A stretch of 31,535 nucleotides of DNA from DATKSS01 sp049582065. Lineage in GTDB: Bacteria > Chloroflexota > Dormibacteria > Dormibacterales > Dormibacteraceae. Below are positions 7,438 to 15,718 of this stretch, piece after piece (position 1 is the first letter of the stretch; every line of letters starts with the position of its first letter). Where the stretch lies: contig JBAUTF010000094.1 in NCBI GenBank assembly GCA_049582065.1, positions 1 through 31,535 on the forward strand. The letters run 5' to 3'. A model generated the notes under the pieces. It worked only from the letters and a program-made list of their open reading frames with translations. It made no database searches and had not been told where the DNA came from. A program made the translations under genes and the position numbers.

Positions 7438-7736
7438 AGGCGGAGCAGCTCGGTCGAGACGTCGGTGACGCGCGCGCCGTCGCTGTGCGCCTCGATGAAG
7501 GCCAGGACGTTGGCGAGCACCTCGTCGGCGTGCCGCCCTTCGGCGCTGACGCAGACGACGGCGATCTCAGCCAGCTGCCAGCGGTCCCGCTCGCCGACCT
7601 CTGCCGCCGCCACCTGGAACTTCGCCCGGACGCGCCTCAGCAGGCCGCTCACCACCTGCCGTTTGGATTTGAGCGAGCCGGAGTCGGGAATGTGAAGCAC
7701 CACCCGGGCGACCCCGACCGCCAGGCTGGAGGCCAT
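7434..7736 (-). CDS. DUF503 (YlxP-like) family protein
   Basis: A 100-residue protein beginning MASSLAVGVARVVLHIPDSGSLKSKR, the hallmark opening of DUF503 (a short strand, then 'SLKxKR'), followed by VVSGLLRRVRAKFQVAAAEVGERDRWQLAEIAVVCVS, the next family block. YlxP-type proteins sit with rbfA and infB in many Gram-positives and are suspected to take part in ribosome maturation, without proven activity. I chose ATG at 7736; a TTG directly upstream (7739) is an alternative. It heads a two-gene operon with the helicase (4-bp overlap), which fits an RNA or ribosome role for both. Confidence 0.82.
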   Translation of the reverse strand: MASSLAVGVARVVLHIPDSGSLKSKRQVVSGLLRRVRAKFQVAAAEVGERDRWQLAEIAVVCVSAEGRHADEVLANVLAFIEAHSDGARVTDVSTELLRL

Positions 7737-7748
7737 CAAAGTTCTTCT

Positions 7749-7777
7749 TTGACCAATCGGCGTAACTACTCAATAAT
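7749..7777 (+). promoter_or_regulatory. Sigma70-type promoter of the ABC importer operon
   Basis: TTGACC (7749-7754) and AATAAT (7772-7777), each five of six to consensus, are separated by exactly 17 bp. This predicts a start near 7785 and a leader of about 53 nt that carries a strong GGGAGGAG Shine-Dalgarno before the ATG at 7838. It is the best conventional promoter in the window and contrasts with the leaderless-type starts elsewhere. Confidence 0.65.
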
Positions 7778-7837
7778 CATGGCTTGCGTTTAATGGCGCT
7801 GGGCCCTGGAGGCCGGCGCGAAGGGGAGGAGACATAG

Positions 7838-9568
7838 ATGAGCGGAGACGAGGACGCCGAGAAGCAGGGGTTCGAACAGTTCGAGCGGTTCCTGGACGAA
7901 TGGTCGCGACGCGACTTCCTGAAGAGGTTGGGGGCCACCGGGGCCTGGTTCGCCTTCAGCGCCGGGGTCGTCGAGTTCCTGGAAGCGTGCGCTTCCTCCA
8001 CCACGACCACGTCCCAGACCGGAAAGAAGGGCGGGCACATCGTCGAAGGCAACTTCTCCGACATCCGCACGTTCAACTCCATGCTCAGCAGTGATACCGC
8101 GAGCAACCAGCTGATCGGCCTGATGTTCGACGGCCTGCTCAACAGCAAGAAGAACGGCGACCTGGTCGGAGCCCTGGCCCAGGGCCTGCCCAAGACCTCG
8201 CCCGACGGCCTTACCTACACGTTCAAGCTGCGCCCCAACCTCAAGTGGTCGGACGGCCAGCCGCTGACCGCGGATGACGTGGTGTTCACGTATCAGCTCG
8301 CTTACGACCCCACGTACGCGGACGTCGCATCACCCCGCCGCGGCGACCTCTCCAAGTACATCGCCAGCGTGACGGCGCCCGACCCCCAGACGGTGGTGAT
8401 CACGACGACACAGGTCTTCGCGCCTTTCCTCGTCTCCCACGCCCAGTACGGGATCCTGCCCAAGCACGTGCTCGGCAGCCTGTCGGGCAAGGACATCAAC
8501 ACGGCTCCCTTCAACACGGCCCCCACGGTGTCGAACGGGGTGTTCAAGTTCGTCAGCTGGCAGAGCGGCCAGCAGGTGACGCTCGCGCGCAACGACAACT
8601 ACTGGGCCGGACCGGCACTGCTGGACACGTACATCTACAAGGTGCTGCCCGATTCGACCACGGTGGCGAACCAGCTGAAGACGGGTGAGATCGACATCGG
8701 CCCCGTCGACCCGTCGCAGTTCGACAGCGTCAAGGCCTCTGGAAACACCAACATCGCCGAGTTCCCGGTCGCCATCTTCGACTTCTACGCCTACAACCTC
8801 GACCCCACCAAGCTCGGCGGAAAGCTCTTCGCCCAGAAGGAGGTTCGCCAGGCCCTGATCTACGCCCTCGACCGGCAGTCGTGGGTCCAGGCCATCTACT
8901 TTGGCCACGCTTCGGTGGCAACCTCGGTGGAGCCGCCGACCTCCTGGGCGTTCAAGGCCAAGCCCCAGGTCGTGTACACCTTCGACGTGGCCAAGGCGAA
9001 CTCGCTCCTGGACGGGGCCGGTTGGGTCAAGGGCTCTGACGGCATCAGGGTGAAGGACGGGCTCCCGCTGCGGTTCGAGATGCACACCAACGCCGGCAAC
9101 AAGCAGCGCGAGAGCCTTCTGCAGGTCATGCAGCAGTCATGGAAGGACATCGGCGTAGACGCCACGCCCAAGCTGATCCAGTTCCCACAGCTGGTGACCG
9201 AGATCGTCAGCACACGCACGTTCGACCTGTTCCTGGTGGGTTTCAGCTGGGGTCAGGACCCCGACGAATCGCCCCTGTTCCACTCACGCAACACGGTCCC
9301 CGGTGGCTTCAACGGCGCGGACTTCAAGAACGCCGACGTCGACGCCGCCCTAGACGCGGCCCTCGCGACGCTCGACATGAACAAGCGCAAGCAGTACTAC
9401 TACCAGTTCCAGGACATCATGTCCGACCAGGTGCCGGCTCCGATCCTCATGTTCAACGTCGGCATCTGGGCCACCAGCAAGAGGGTCGTGGGCGCGGATT
9501 TCGGCACCTACAACCAGTTCGGCAACCGGCCCTGGATGCAGAACGTCTGGGTGACGGACGGGAAGTGA
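7838..9568 (+). CDS. ABC importer solute-binding lipoprotein, family 5 (peptide/nickel type)
   Basis: A 576-residue extracytoplasmic binding protein. The N-terminus has a Tat-like SRRDFLK at 23-29, a hydrophobic stretch, and Cys51 in FLEACASS as a probable lipobox, so it is likely folded in the cytoplasm, exported by Tat and lipid-anchored. The body matches SBP_bac_5: KLRPNLKWSDGQPLTADDVVFTY near 130, FKFVSWQSGQQVTLARNDNYW, and VRQALIYALDRQSW. This family binds oligopeptides, dipeptides, nickel complexes or sugars; the ligand cannot be read from sequence. It is the first gene of the five-gene operon ending at 13530, and permease and ATPase genes follow in the standard order. Start fixed by a strong Shine-Dalgarno. 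Confidence 0.92.
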   Translation: MSGDEDAEKQGFEQFERFLDEWSRRDFLKRLGATGAWFAFSAGVVEFLEACASSTTTTSQTGKKGGHIVEGNFSDIRTFNSMLSSDTASNQLIGLMFDGLLNSKKNGDLVGALAQGLPKTSPDGLTYTFKLRPNLKWSDGQPLTADDVVFTYQLAYDPTYADVASPRRGDLSKYIASVTAPDPQTVVITTTQVFAPFLVSHAQYGILPKHVLGSLSGKDINTAPFNTAPTVSNGVFKFVSWQSGQQVTLARNDNYWAGPALLDTYIYKVLPDSTTVANQLKTGEIDIGPVDPSQFDSVKASGNTNIAEFPVAIFDFYAYNLDPTKLGGKLFAQKEVRQALIYALDRQSWVQAIYFGHASVATSVEPPTSWAFKAKPQVVYTFDVAKANSLLDGAGWVKGSDGIRVKDGLPLRFEMHTNAGNKQRESLLQVMQQSWKDIGVDATPKLIQFPQLVTEIVSTRTFDLFLVGFSWGQDPDESPLFHSRNTVPGGFNGADFKNADVDAALDAALATLDMNKRKQYYYQFQDIMSDQVPAPILMFNVGIWATSKRVVGADFGTYNQFGNRPWMQNVWVTDGK

Positions 9569-9622
9569 GCGGCGGGCAGGAATAGGAGAAGGCCGGCGGG
9601 AGCCGCGCAGACGAATTAGGTA

Positions 9623-10594
9623 GTGCTCGTCAAGTTCGTCGTCCGGCGGCTCTTCGCCTCGGTCGTCGTGGTCCTGGGTGTGACGGCGGTCACGCTCTTT
9701 CTCATGGACCGTACCCGCGGCGCCTACGTGCCCGGGCTCGACCTCAACCCTGCCTTGCGCCCAGAGGACATCGCGCGTCTGCGGGCGGACCTGGGCCTCG
9801 ACCAGCCGTTCTACCAGTGGTACGTGACGTGGCTGTGGAACGTGATGCACGGCGACTTCGGACGCTCGATGATCGACGGAAGCCCGGTCATGACACACAT
9901 ACTCGAGCGCCTCCCGAACACGCTGGAGCTGACGATGACCGCGGTCTTGATCGGCATCGTGCTCTCCGTCCCGCTAGGTGTGATCGGCGCCTTGCGGCGC
10001 GGCAGCAAGACCGACCATTCACTGACCGTCTTCTCCGTCGCGGGCTTCGCGGTGCCGCAGTTCTGGCTGGGCTTGATGCTCATCCTCATCTTCTCGGTGA
10101 CGTTCGAGCACAACGGCTGGCCCTGGCTGCCCTCAGGCGGCGTGACGAGCCCGTTCGGTGGGGGTGACCTCGGCGACCGGCTCCTTCACCTGATCATGCC
10201 GGCGACGGTCCTGTCCTTCTTCTACCTGTCGCTCTGGTCGCGGTTCACGCGCTCGAGCATGCTCGAAGTGCTGTCCCAGGATTACATCCGGACCGCACGC
10301 GCCAAAGGCATGAGCGAACGCCGCGTGGTGTATCTCCACGGCCTGCGCAACGCGCTCATTCCCCTCGTCACCCTCATCGGACTCGAGCTCCCCGGCCTGG
10401 TCAGCGGAGGGCTGGTCGTGGAGGTGGTCTTCAGCTGGCCTGGCCTTGGGCGCCTCGCGTTCGAGCGCGCCCTCCAGTACGACTACACGACCGTCATGGG
10501 CGTCGTCTTCTTCACGACGCTTCTGGTCGTGGCGGGCAACCTGCTCGCGGACATCCTTTACGCCATCCTCGATCCCCGCATCAGGTACGCGTGA
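9623..10594 (+). CDS. ABC importer permease, DppB/OppB type
   Basis: A 323-residue inner-membrane protein with about six transmembrane segments. The N-terminal segment VVRRLFASVVVVLGVTAVTLFLM and the PEDIARLRADLGLDQPFYQWYVTWL periplasmic stretch are typical of DppB/OppB. The EAA loop that docks onto the ATPase is at YIRTARAKGMSERRVVYLHGLRNAL. Starts at GTG 9623, 54 bp after the binding-protein gene; the following permease begins 8 nt after its stop. It forms the channel with the DppC-type subunit. Homology and operon position leave little doubt; substrate depends on the binding protein. Confidence 0.92.
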   Translation: MLVKFVVRRLFASVVVVLGVTAVTLFLMDRTRGAYVPGLDLNPALRPEDIARLRADLGLDQPFYQWYVTWLWNVMHGDFGRSMIDGSPVMTHILERLPNTLELTMTAVLIGIVLSVPLGVIGALRRGSKTDHSLTVFSVAGFAVPQFWLGLMLILIFSVTFEHNGWPWLPSGGVTSPFGGGDLGDRLLHLIMPATVLSFFYLSLWSRFTRSSMLEVLSQDYIRTARAKGMSERRVVYLHGLRNALIPLVTLIGLELPGLVSGGLVVEVVFSWPGLGRLAFERALQYDYTTVMGVVFFTTLLVVAGNLLADILYAILDPRIRYA

Positions 10595-10601
10595 GGCGGC
10601 G

Positions 10602-11525
10602 ATGCTAGGCCCCAGCAGAGTCACCGAGCTGGACATGCCGGGCGGCGCTTTCGAGGGCGAGGCGAGCCGGCCCGCGCAGAGCTACTGGAACGAGTCCTGG
10701 GAACGGCTGCGCGCGAACCGCATCGGCGTGGCGGCCGGCATCCTGATCCTCGTCTTCGCGCTCATCGCCCTCGGTGCACCGCTCTTCAGCCAGTTCGTGA
10801 CGCACTTCGACCCGACCCGCCAGCACCTCCTCGACAACTTCCGACCGCCTGGCAGGCCGTACCTGCTCGGCACGGACGAGCTTGGGCGCGACACGCTGAC
10901 GCGTCTCATCTACGGCGGGCGCGTGACGCTGGGCGTGGCGTTTCTCACCGTCGCGCTGTCGCTGTCGCTGGGGTCCACCGTCGGCTTGCTGGCCGGCTAC
11001 TACGGCGGATGGCTGGATGACGTGCTGATGCGCATCGTGGACGTGTTCCTCGCCATCCCGGCGATCTTCCTGTTCATCCTGATGTCCATCCTCTTCAGGC
11101 CGAACGCGATCACGCTGGCGGCCATCATCGCCTCGGTGGGATGGGGAGGTGTCGCCCGCCTGGTGCGGGGCGAGGTGCTGTCGGTAAAGCAGCGTGACTT
11201 CATCCTGGCGGCGCGAACGATCGGAGCGCGCGACGTCCGCATCATCTTTCGCCACCTGCTGCCCAACGTCCTGCCGGTGCTCATCGTGGCTGCCAGCCTG
11301 GGCGTGGGCCAGATCATCCTGATCGAGGCCGCGCTCGACTTTCTCGGTCTGGGCATCCAACCTCCGACGCCCAGCTGGGGCAACATGCTCACCAACGCCG
11401 AGAGCTACTTCTTCCACTCGACGTGGCTCGTCGTCTTCCCCGGGATCACGATCTTCATGACCGTTTTGGCTTCCAATGTCTTCGGCAACGCGGTCCGCGA
11501 CGCTTTCGACCCGCGGCTCAAGTAG
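10602..11525 (+). CDS. ABC importer permease, DppC/OppC type
   Basis: A 307-residue membrane protein and second half of the channel. The N-terminal SYWNESWERLRANRIGVAAGILIL is the OppC_N domain; GTDELGRDTLTRLIYGGRVTL is the family hallmark; the EAA loop is FILAARTIGARDVRIIFRHLLPN, and LDFLGLGIQPPTPSWGNML follows as usual. The open frame runs further upstream inside the preceding permease, but homology starts here and ATG 10602 lies 7 nt after that stop. The next gene begins at GTG 11529, 3 nt after its stop. Confidence 0.92.
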   Translation: MLGPSRVTELDMPGGAFEGEASRPAQSYWNESWERLRANRIGVAAGILILVFALIALGAPLFSQFVTHFDPTRQHLLDNFRPPGRPYLLGTDELGRDTLTRLIYGGRVTLGVAFLTVALSLSLGSTVGLLAGYYGGWLDDVLMRIVDVFLAIPAIFLFILMSILFRPNAITLAAIIASVGWGGVARLVRGEVLSVKQRDFILAARTIGARDVRIIFRHLLPNVLPVLIVAASLGVGQIILIEAALDFLGLGIQPPTPSWGNMLTNAESYFFHSTWLVVFPGITIFMTVLASNVFGNAVRDAFDPRLK

Positions 11526-11528
11526 AGG

Positions 11529-12518
11529 GTGGCCACGCCCCTTCTCGAGGTCCAGGATCTACGCACCGTCTTCGCGACCAAAGAAGGCGTCGTGAAAGCG
11601 GTCGACGGCTTGTCTTTTCACCTTGACGCGGGTGAGACTCTCGGGATCGTCGGCGAGTCCGGCTGCGGCAAGTCCGTGACGGCGATGAGCATCATGCGGC
11701 TGCAGCGCCCAGGTCGGGTCGCCGGCGGCAGGGTCCTGTTCAAGGGCCGCGACCTCACCCAGGTCTCGGAGCAGGAGATGCGCGAGATCCGCGGCAAGGA
11801 GATCGCGATGATCTTCCAGGACCCGATGACGTCTCTGAACCCGGTGTTCCGGACCGGCTGGCAGGTGGCGGAGCCCCTGGTCCTCCACAAGGGTCTGAAC
11901 AGGGTTAAGGCGATGGCGGAGGCGGTCGGGCTCCTGGGCCGGGTCGGCATCCCGGCGCCGGCCGCCCGGGCGCGCGACTACCCGCATCAATTTTCGGGAG
12001 GCATGCGCCAGCGCGCAATGATCGCGATGGGCTTGACCACCGCGCCTTCGGTGCTCATCGCCGACGAGCCGACGACCGCCCTGGACGTGACCATCCAGGC
12101 TCAGATCCTCGACCTGCTTCGCAACGTGAACAGGGAGTTCGGGACCGCCACCATCCTCATCACGCACAACCTGGGCGTGGTGGCGGGCATGTGCGAGCGG
12201 GTCATGGTCATGTACGCAGGGAAGGTAGTCGAGTCCGGGCCGACCACCGATGTTTTCGCTCATCCCAAGCACCCGTACACGTGGTCGCTCCTGCGTTCAA
12301 TCCCCAGGCTGGACGACGAGCTCCACGAACCGCTCAGGGCGATCGAGGGGCTGCCACCGAGCCTCGTCGACCTTCCCAGCGGCTGCGCCTTCCATCCACG
12401 CTGTGTTTTCAAGGTCGATCGCTGCACCAAGGAGGTCCCACGGCTGAACCTGGTGGGGGAGACGCAGCTGGCCGCCTGCTGGGTCACTCAGGCCGGAACG
12501 GAGCTCAAGCATGCCTGA
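11529..12518 (+). CDS. ABC importer ATPase, DppD/OppD type
   Basis: A 329-residue cytoplasmic ATPase. Walker A GESGCGKS at 42-49, ABC signature FSGGMRQR at 155-162 and Walker B VLIADEPTTALD at 175-186 are complete, so it should hydrolyse ATP. The C-terminal oligopeptide-transporter extension is present with GCAFHPRCVFKVDRC, whose Cys pattern in relatives can bind an iron-sulphur cluster. GTG start at 11529; its stop overlaps the start of the second ATPase by 8 bp (ATGCCTGA), implying translational coupling and balanced heterodimer synthesis. Confidence 0.93.
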   Translation: MATPLLEVQDLRTVFATKEGVVKAVDGLSFHLDAGETLGIVGESGCGKSVTAMSIMRLQRPGRVAGGRVLFKGRDLTQVSEQEMREIRGKEIAMIFQDPMTSLNPVFRTGWQVAEPLVLHKGLNRVKAMAEAVGLLGRVGIPAPAARARDYPHQFSGGMRQRAMIAMGLTTAPSVLIADEPTTALDVTIQAQILDLLRNVNREFGTATILITHNLGVVAGMCERVMVMYAGKVVESGPTTDVFAHPKHPYTWSLLRSIPRLDDELHEPLRAIEGLPPSLVDLPSGCAFHPRCVFKVDRCTKEVPRLNLVGETQLAACWVTQAGTELKHA

Positions 12519-13530
12519 GGCTGCGCGCGCCCACCTGAAGCGCGCGTGGACCGCCTCCGAGCCTCTTTTGTCGGCCCACGGCTTGAAGGTCTGGTTCCCC
12601 GTGTCCTCCGGCGTCCTGCAGCGCACCTCGGCGCATGTGCATGCGGTGGACGGGGTGGACCTCGAGATCATGAAGGGAGAAACGGTCGGGCTGGTCGGCG
12701 AATCGGGCTGCGGCAAGTCAACCCTGGGACGCACGCTGATCCGGCTCATCGATCCCACCGCAGGCACGATCGAGTTCAGGGGCGAGGACATCACCCACCT
12801 GCGCGGGGAGGCGCTGCGGGCTCGGCGGCGCGAGATGGCGATGATCTTCCAGGATCCCTACTCGTCTTTAGACCCCAGGCAGACGGTCGGCGACATCGTC
12901 GGCGAGCCGATCGACATCTTCGGCCTCGCCAAGGGCCGGGAGCGGCAGGACCGCATCTATGAGCTGCTCCGTGTGGTCGGCATGAACCCTCGGTTCGCCG
13001 ACCGCTATCCGCACGAGTTCTCCGGGGGACAGAGACAGAGGATCGGCATCGCTCGCGCGCTGGCGGCCGAACCCACCTTGATCATCTGCGACGAGCCGAT
13101 CTCCGCCCTCGACGTTTCGATCCAGGCGCAGATCATCAACCTGCTCGAGGGCCTGCAGGCCAAGTTCGAGCTGACCTACCTCTTCATCGCGCACGACCTC
13201 TCGGTCGTGAAGCACATCTCCGACCGCGTCGCGGTCATGTACCTGGGCAAGATCGTCGAGACGGCGCCTGGCCGCGAGCTCTACCGCCATCCAAGGCATC
13301 CATACACGGGGTCCCTGCTCTCGGCGATCCCGATCCCGGACCCGCTCGTCGAACGAGGGCGGGATCGACTCATCCTGCAGGGCGATGTGCCGTCGCCGGT
13401 GAATCCGCCATCCGGTTGCAGGTTCCGCACGCGCTGTCCTCGGGCTCGCGAGCGCTGCGCCGACGAGGAGCCGCCGCTCGAATCGTTCGGCGCGGATCAC
13501 AAGGCGGCCTGCTTCTTTCCATTAGATTGA
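12511..13530 (+). CDS. ABC importer ATPase, DppF/OppF type
   Basis: A 339-residue partner ATPase. Walker A GESGCGKS at 63-70, signature FSGGQRQR at 170-177, Walker B IICDEPISALD at 191-201, and the C-terminal Cys-bearing GCRFRTRCPRARERC extension are all intact. With the DppD-type subunit it makes the nucleotide-binding heterodimer. It is the last gene of the importer operon. Its final codons TTA GAT TGA are the first bases of a 125-bp repeat that is duplicated downstream, so the end of the gene has been captured in, or matches, the repeat unit. Confidence 0.93.
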   Translation: MPEAARAHLKRAWTASEPLLSAHGLKVWFPVSSGVLQRTSAHVHAVDGVDLEIMKGETVGLVGESGCGKSTLGRTLIRLIDPTAGTIEFRGEDITHLRGEALRARRREMAMIFQDPYSSLDPRQTVGDIVGEPIDIFGLAKGRERQDRIYELLRVVGMNPRFADRYPHEFSGGQRQRIGIARALAAEPTLIICDEPISALDVSIQAQIINLLEGLQAKFELTYLFIAHDLSVVKHISDRVAVMYLGKIVETAPGRELYRHPRHPYTGSLLSAIPIPDPLVERGRDRLILQGDVPSPVNPPSGCRFRTRCPRARERCADEEPPLESFGADHKAACFFPLD

Positions 13531-13772
13531 AGGCACAAGGGAACCTACGGTTCCCTTGTGGGGAACCCTCCCTTTTGGCTGCACGCCGGGCCAGGAGACG
13601 AGGGAGACAAAGTTGCGGCCGAGATGAACCCGGCCGCACCGGCGGCGCTAGATTGAAATCACAAGGGAACCTACGGTTCCCTTGTGGGGAACCCTCCCTT
13701 TGGCTGCACGCCGCGCATGGCGACGAGGGAGACAAGTTGCGGCCGGGATGAACCCGGCCGCACCGGCGGCGC
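13523..13772 (+). repeat. Two tandem ~125-bp units with strong hairpins
   Basis: Unit 1 (13523-13648) and unit 2 (13649-13772) are near-identical and start with TAGATTGA. Each holds a 12-bp perfect stem with a TAC loop (13534-13560 and 13660-13686), CACAAGGGAACC pairing GGTTCCCTTGTG. Immediately after, GGGAACC (13561-13567, 13687-13693) can instead pair with the GGTTCCC arm. A second GC hairpin follows (13615-13637; 13739-13761, 9-bp stem with ATGAA loop). TTAGATTGA recurs a third time at 13781 next to the pyrE start. The first hairpin could end importer transcription, but no T-run follows it. Confidence 0.85.
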
Positions 13773-13781
13773 TAGATCTCT

Positions 13782-13787
13782 TAGATT
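13782..13787 (+). promoter_or_regulatory. -10-like hexamer of pyrE
   Basis: TAGATT, 6 nt before the GTG at 13794. The same TAGATT opens each repeat unit upstream, so the duplication may also have copied promoter-like sequence. No Shine-Dalgarno and no clear -35. Confidence 0.35.
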
Positions 13788-13793
13788 GAGGCG

Positions 13794-14321
13794 GTGGTGG
13801 GGGAGCGCGAGGCGCTTGCGCGCGAGCTGGTCAAAGCGTCGTACCTGAAAGGCGATTTCGTCCTTCGCTCTGGCAAACGCTCGAATCGCTACTTCGACAA
13901 GTTCCTCTTCGAGACCGATCCCGCCCTGCTCAAGCGGCTCGGCGCGCAGCTGGCCGCCCTTGTGCCGGCAGAGACCCAGCGCCTGGCCGCGCCGGAGCTG
14001 GGCGCGGTGCTGCTGGGCGGCGCGGTGTCGATGGAGACGGGCCTTCCGCTGGTGCTGGTGCGCAAGGAGCCGAAAGGTTATGGAACCGCGAAGCAGCTCG
14101 AGGGCCGGGTCGCGGCGGGCGACCGGGTCACCGTCATCGAGGACGTCGTCACGACCGGTGGCGATTCGCTGCGCTCGGCGCAGGTTTTGCGGGACGCGGG
14201 CCTGGAGGTCATCCACCTCGTGGTGGTGCTCGACCGTGGCGAAGGCGGCGAGGAGAACATCCGAAACGCCGGCATCCCCTACTCGCCGCTGTTCCGCGTA
14301 GAAGACCTCGAGCTTGACTGA
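13794..14321 (+). CDS. pyrE: Orotate phosphoribosyltransferase
   Basis: A 175-residue type I phosphoribosyltransferase that joins orotate to PRPP, giving OMP in pyrimidine synthesis. The PRPP-binding motif VTVIEDVVTTGGDS is at 112-125; LRSGKRSNRYFDKF at 24-37 matches the PyrE 'SGxxSxxYxD' block, and LVRKEPKGYGTAKQLEG at 88-104 is the flexible catalytic loop with its Lys residues. Typical PyrE proteins are 170-215 residues. GTG at 13794 (another at 13797) is the only suitable start before the homology. Its stop overlaps the TTG start of the next gene by 8 bp, so the two are coupled, which supports a shared pyrimidine role. Confidence 0.9.
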   Translation: MVGEREALARELVKASYLKGDFVLRSGKRSNRYFDKFLFETDPALLKRLGAQLAALVPAETQRLAAPELGAVLLGGAVSMETGLPLVLVRKEPKGYGTAKQLEGRVAAGDRVTVIEDVVTTGGDSLRSAQVLRDAGLEVIHLVVVLDRGEGGEENIRNAGIPYSPLFRVEDLELD

Positions 14322-15684
14322 GCTGCTCATTCGCGGCGGCACCGTCTATACGCCGGGCGGCCCGGTCGAGGCCGACGTCCACGTCACCGACGGCGTCATC
14401 ACACGCGTCGAGTCGGGGGCGCGTGCGCAGGCCGGGGCGAAGGTCGTCGACGCCACCGGGTTGTACGTCCTGCCGGGCGCCATCGACGTTCACGTGCACA
14501 GCCGCGACCCGGGTTTCCCGGAGAAGGAGGACTTCGGGACGCTGACTTCCGCTGCGGCCGCGGGTGGGGTGACGACCGTGTTGGACATGCCGAACACCGT
14601 GCCCGCGGTGGACGGCGCCGGTGTCATGGAGTCGAAGGCTGCGATGGCGCGCGCCAAGGCTCGCGTCGATTTCGGGCTGTGGGGACTGATCCGTTCCAGC
14701 TCGACCCCGGATCAGCTCGAGGGCATGGCCGCTTCCGGCGCTGTCGGCTTCAAGGCGTACCTCGGCTACGGGTTCAGCCTCAGCCGCAAGCAGGTGCAGC
14801 ACAACCTCGACCCCGACGATCCGGACCAGGAGGCGCCTCCCGACTACGGCACGCTCGCCCGGCTGGCCCCCCTCGTAGCGGAGCTCGGCCTACCCCTGGC
14901 CATTCATGCCGAGGACCCAGGGGTCCTGGGCGCCTTTCGCCGGCCACTCGAGACGTACGCGGACTTCCTCGCCGCGCGCCCGCCGGAGGCAGAGGCCGTC
15001 GCGATCTCGGCCGCCGCCGCCATCGCCAAGGAGACCGGCGTGCGGCTTCATGTCGCGCACCTGTCCAGCGCGCTGGGACTGAGCGCGGCCGAGGACGCGA
15101 TGCGGATGGGGACCTACATGACGCTGGAGACCTGCCCACAGTTCCTGTGGCTTTCGGAAGCGGACTTCGACCGCGCCGGCAACTTCATGAAGATGCTTCC
15201 GCCGGTGCGCACGGCGGCCGACCGCGAAGCGCTGGTGGACGGACTCTCCAGGGGCATGATCACGATCGTCGCCACGGACCATGCCCCGCACACCGACGAA
15301 GAGAAGTCCCGCTCGTTCGCGGACGCGCCGCCCGGGAGCCCCGGGGTGCAAAGCCTTTACGTCAGCTGCCTCGAGCTCGCGGAACGGCTCGGCAACGTCT
15401 GGCTCGCCCCGCGCTGGGTGAGCGAATCGCCCGCCGCACTGGCCGGCCTGCGGCAGAGCAAGGGCGCGATCGAGCCCGGCTTCGATGCGGACCTGGTGGT
15501 CGTGGACCCGAACCGCAAGACGCGCGTGCGGGCGGCGCAGATGCGCTCGCGCCAGCGCCATGGCGCCCTCGAAGGCAAGGAGTTCGGGTTCGCGATCAAG
15601 GCCGTCTTTCTTCGCGGGGAGGCGGTCGGTGGCGCCCGGCGGCCCCGCGGGCGGATGGTACGGCCGGCGGGCGCGGGCCGTTGA
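14314..15684 (+). CDS. Dihydroorotase/allantoinase-family cyclic amidohydrolase
   Basis: A 456-residue TIM-barrel metallo-amidohydrolase. Metal ligand motifs are visible: DVHVHSRDPG at 58-67, His198 in IHAED, His249 in HVAHLSS, and Asp322 in ATDHAPH. GGVTTVLDMPNTVP at 84-97 is diagnostic of the DHOase/allantoinase group. Coupling to pyrE argues for dihydroorotase (PyrC, carbamoyl-aspartate to dihydroorotate). However GAVGFKAYLG at 142-151 has Lys147 where allantoinases and hydantoinases carry a carboxylated bridging lysine, and the C-terminal RQRHGALEGKEFGF block also resembles allantoinase. I therefore leave the symbol empty. TTG start at 14314 overlaps the pyrE stop by 8 bp. Confidence 0.82.
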   Translation: MTELLIRGGTVYTPGGPVEADVHVTDGVITRVESGARAQAGAKVVDATGLYVLPGAIDVHVHSRDPGFPEKEDFGTLTSAAAAGGVTTVLDMPNTVPAVDGAGVMESKAAMARAKARVDFGLWGLIRSSSTPDQLEGMAASGAVGFKAYLGYGFSLSRKQVQHNLDPDDPDQEAPPDYGTLARLAPLVAELGLPLAIHAEDPGVLGAFRRPLETYADFLAARPPEAEAVAISAAAAIAKETGVRLHVAHLSSALGLSAAEDAMRMGTYMTLETCPQFLWLSEADFDRAGNFMKMLPPVRTAADREALVDGLSRGMITIVATDHAPHTDEEKSRSFADAPPGSPGVQSLYVSCLELAERLGNVWLAPRWVSESPAALAGLRQSKGAIEPGFDADLVVVDPNRKTRVRAAQMRSRQRHGALEGKEFGFAIKAVFLRGEAVGGARRPRGRMVRPAGAGR

Positions 15685-15718
15685 CCGGTCGCTGCGGCAT
15701 ACCCCAGACTCAGGTCTG

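Noticed and set aside
13370..13751. Open frames on both strands across the tandem repeat (with repeated QGNLRFPCG-like segments)
   Set aside because: The repeated peptide simply mirrors the DNA repeat and its hairpins; there is no start signal and the frames run into importer coding sequence.
13531..13793. CRISPR array
   Set aside because: Only two long units with matching interior, no short repeat and unique spacer pattern, and no cas genes.
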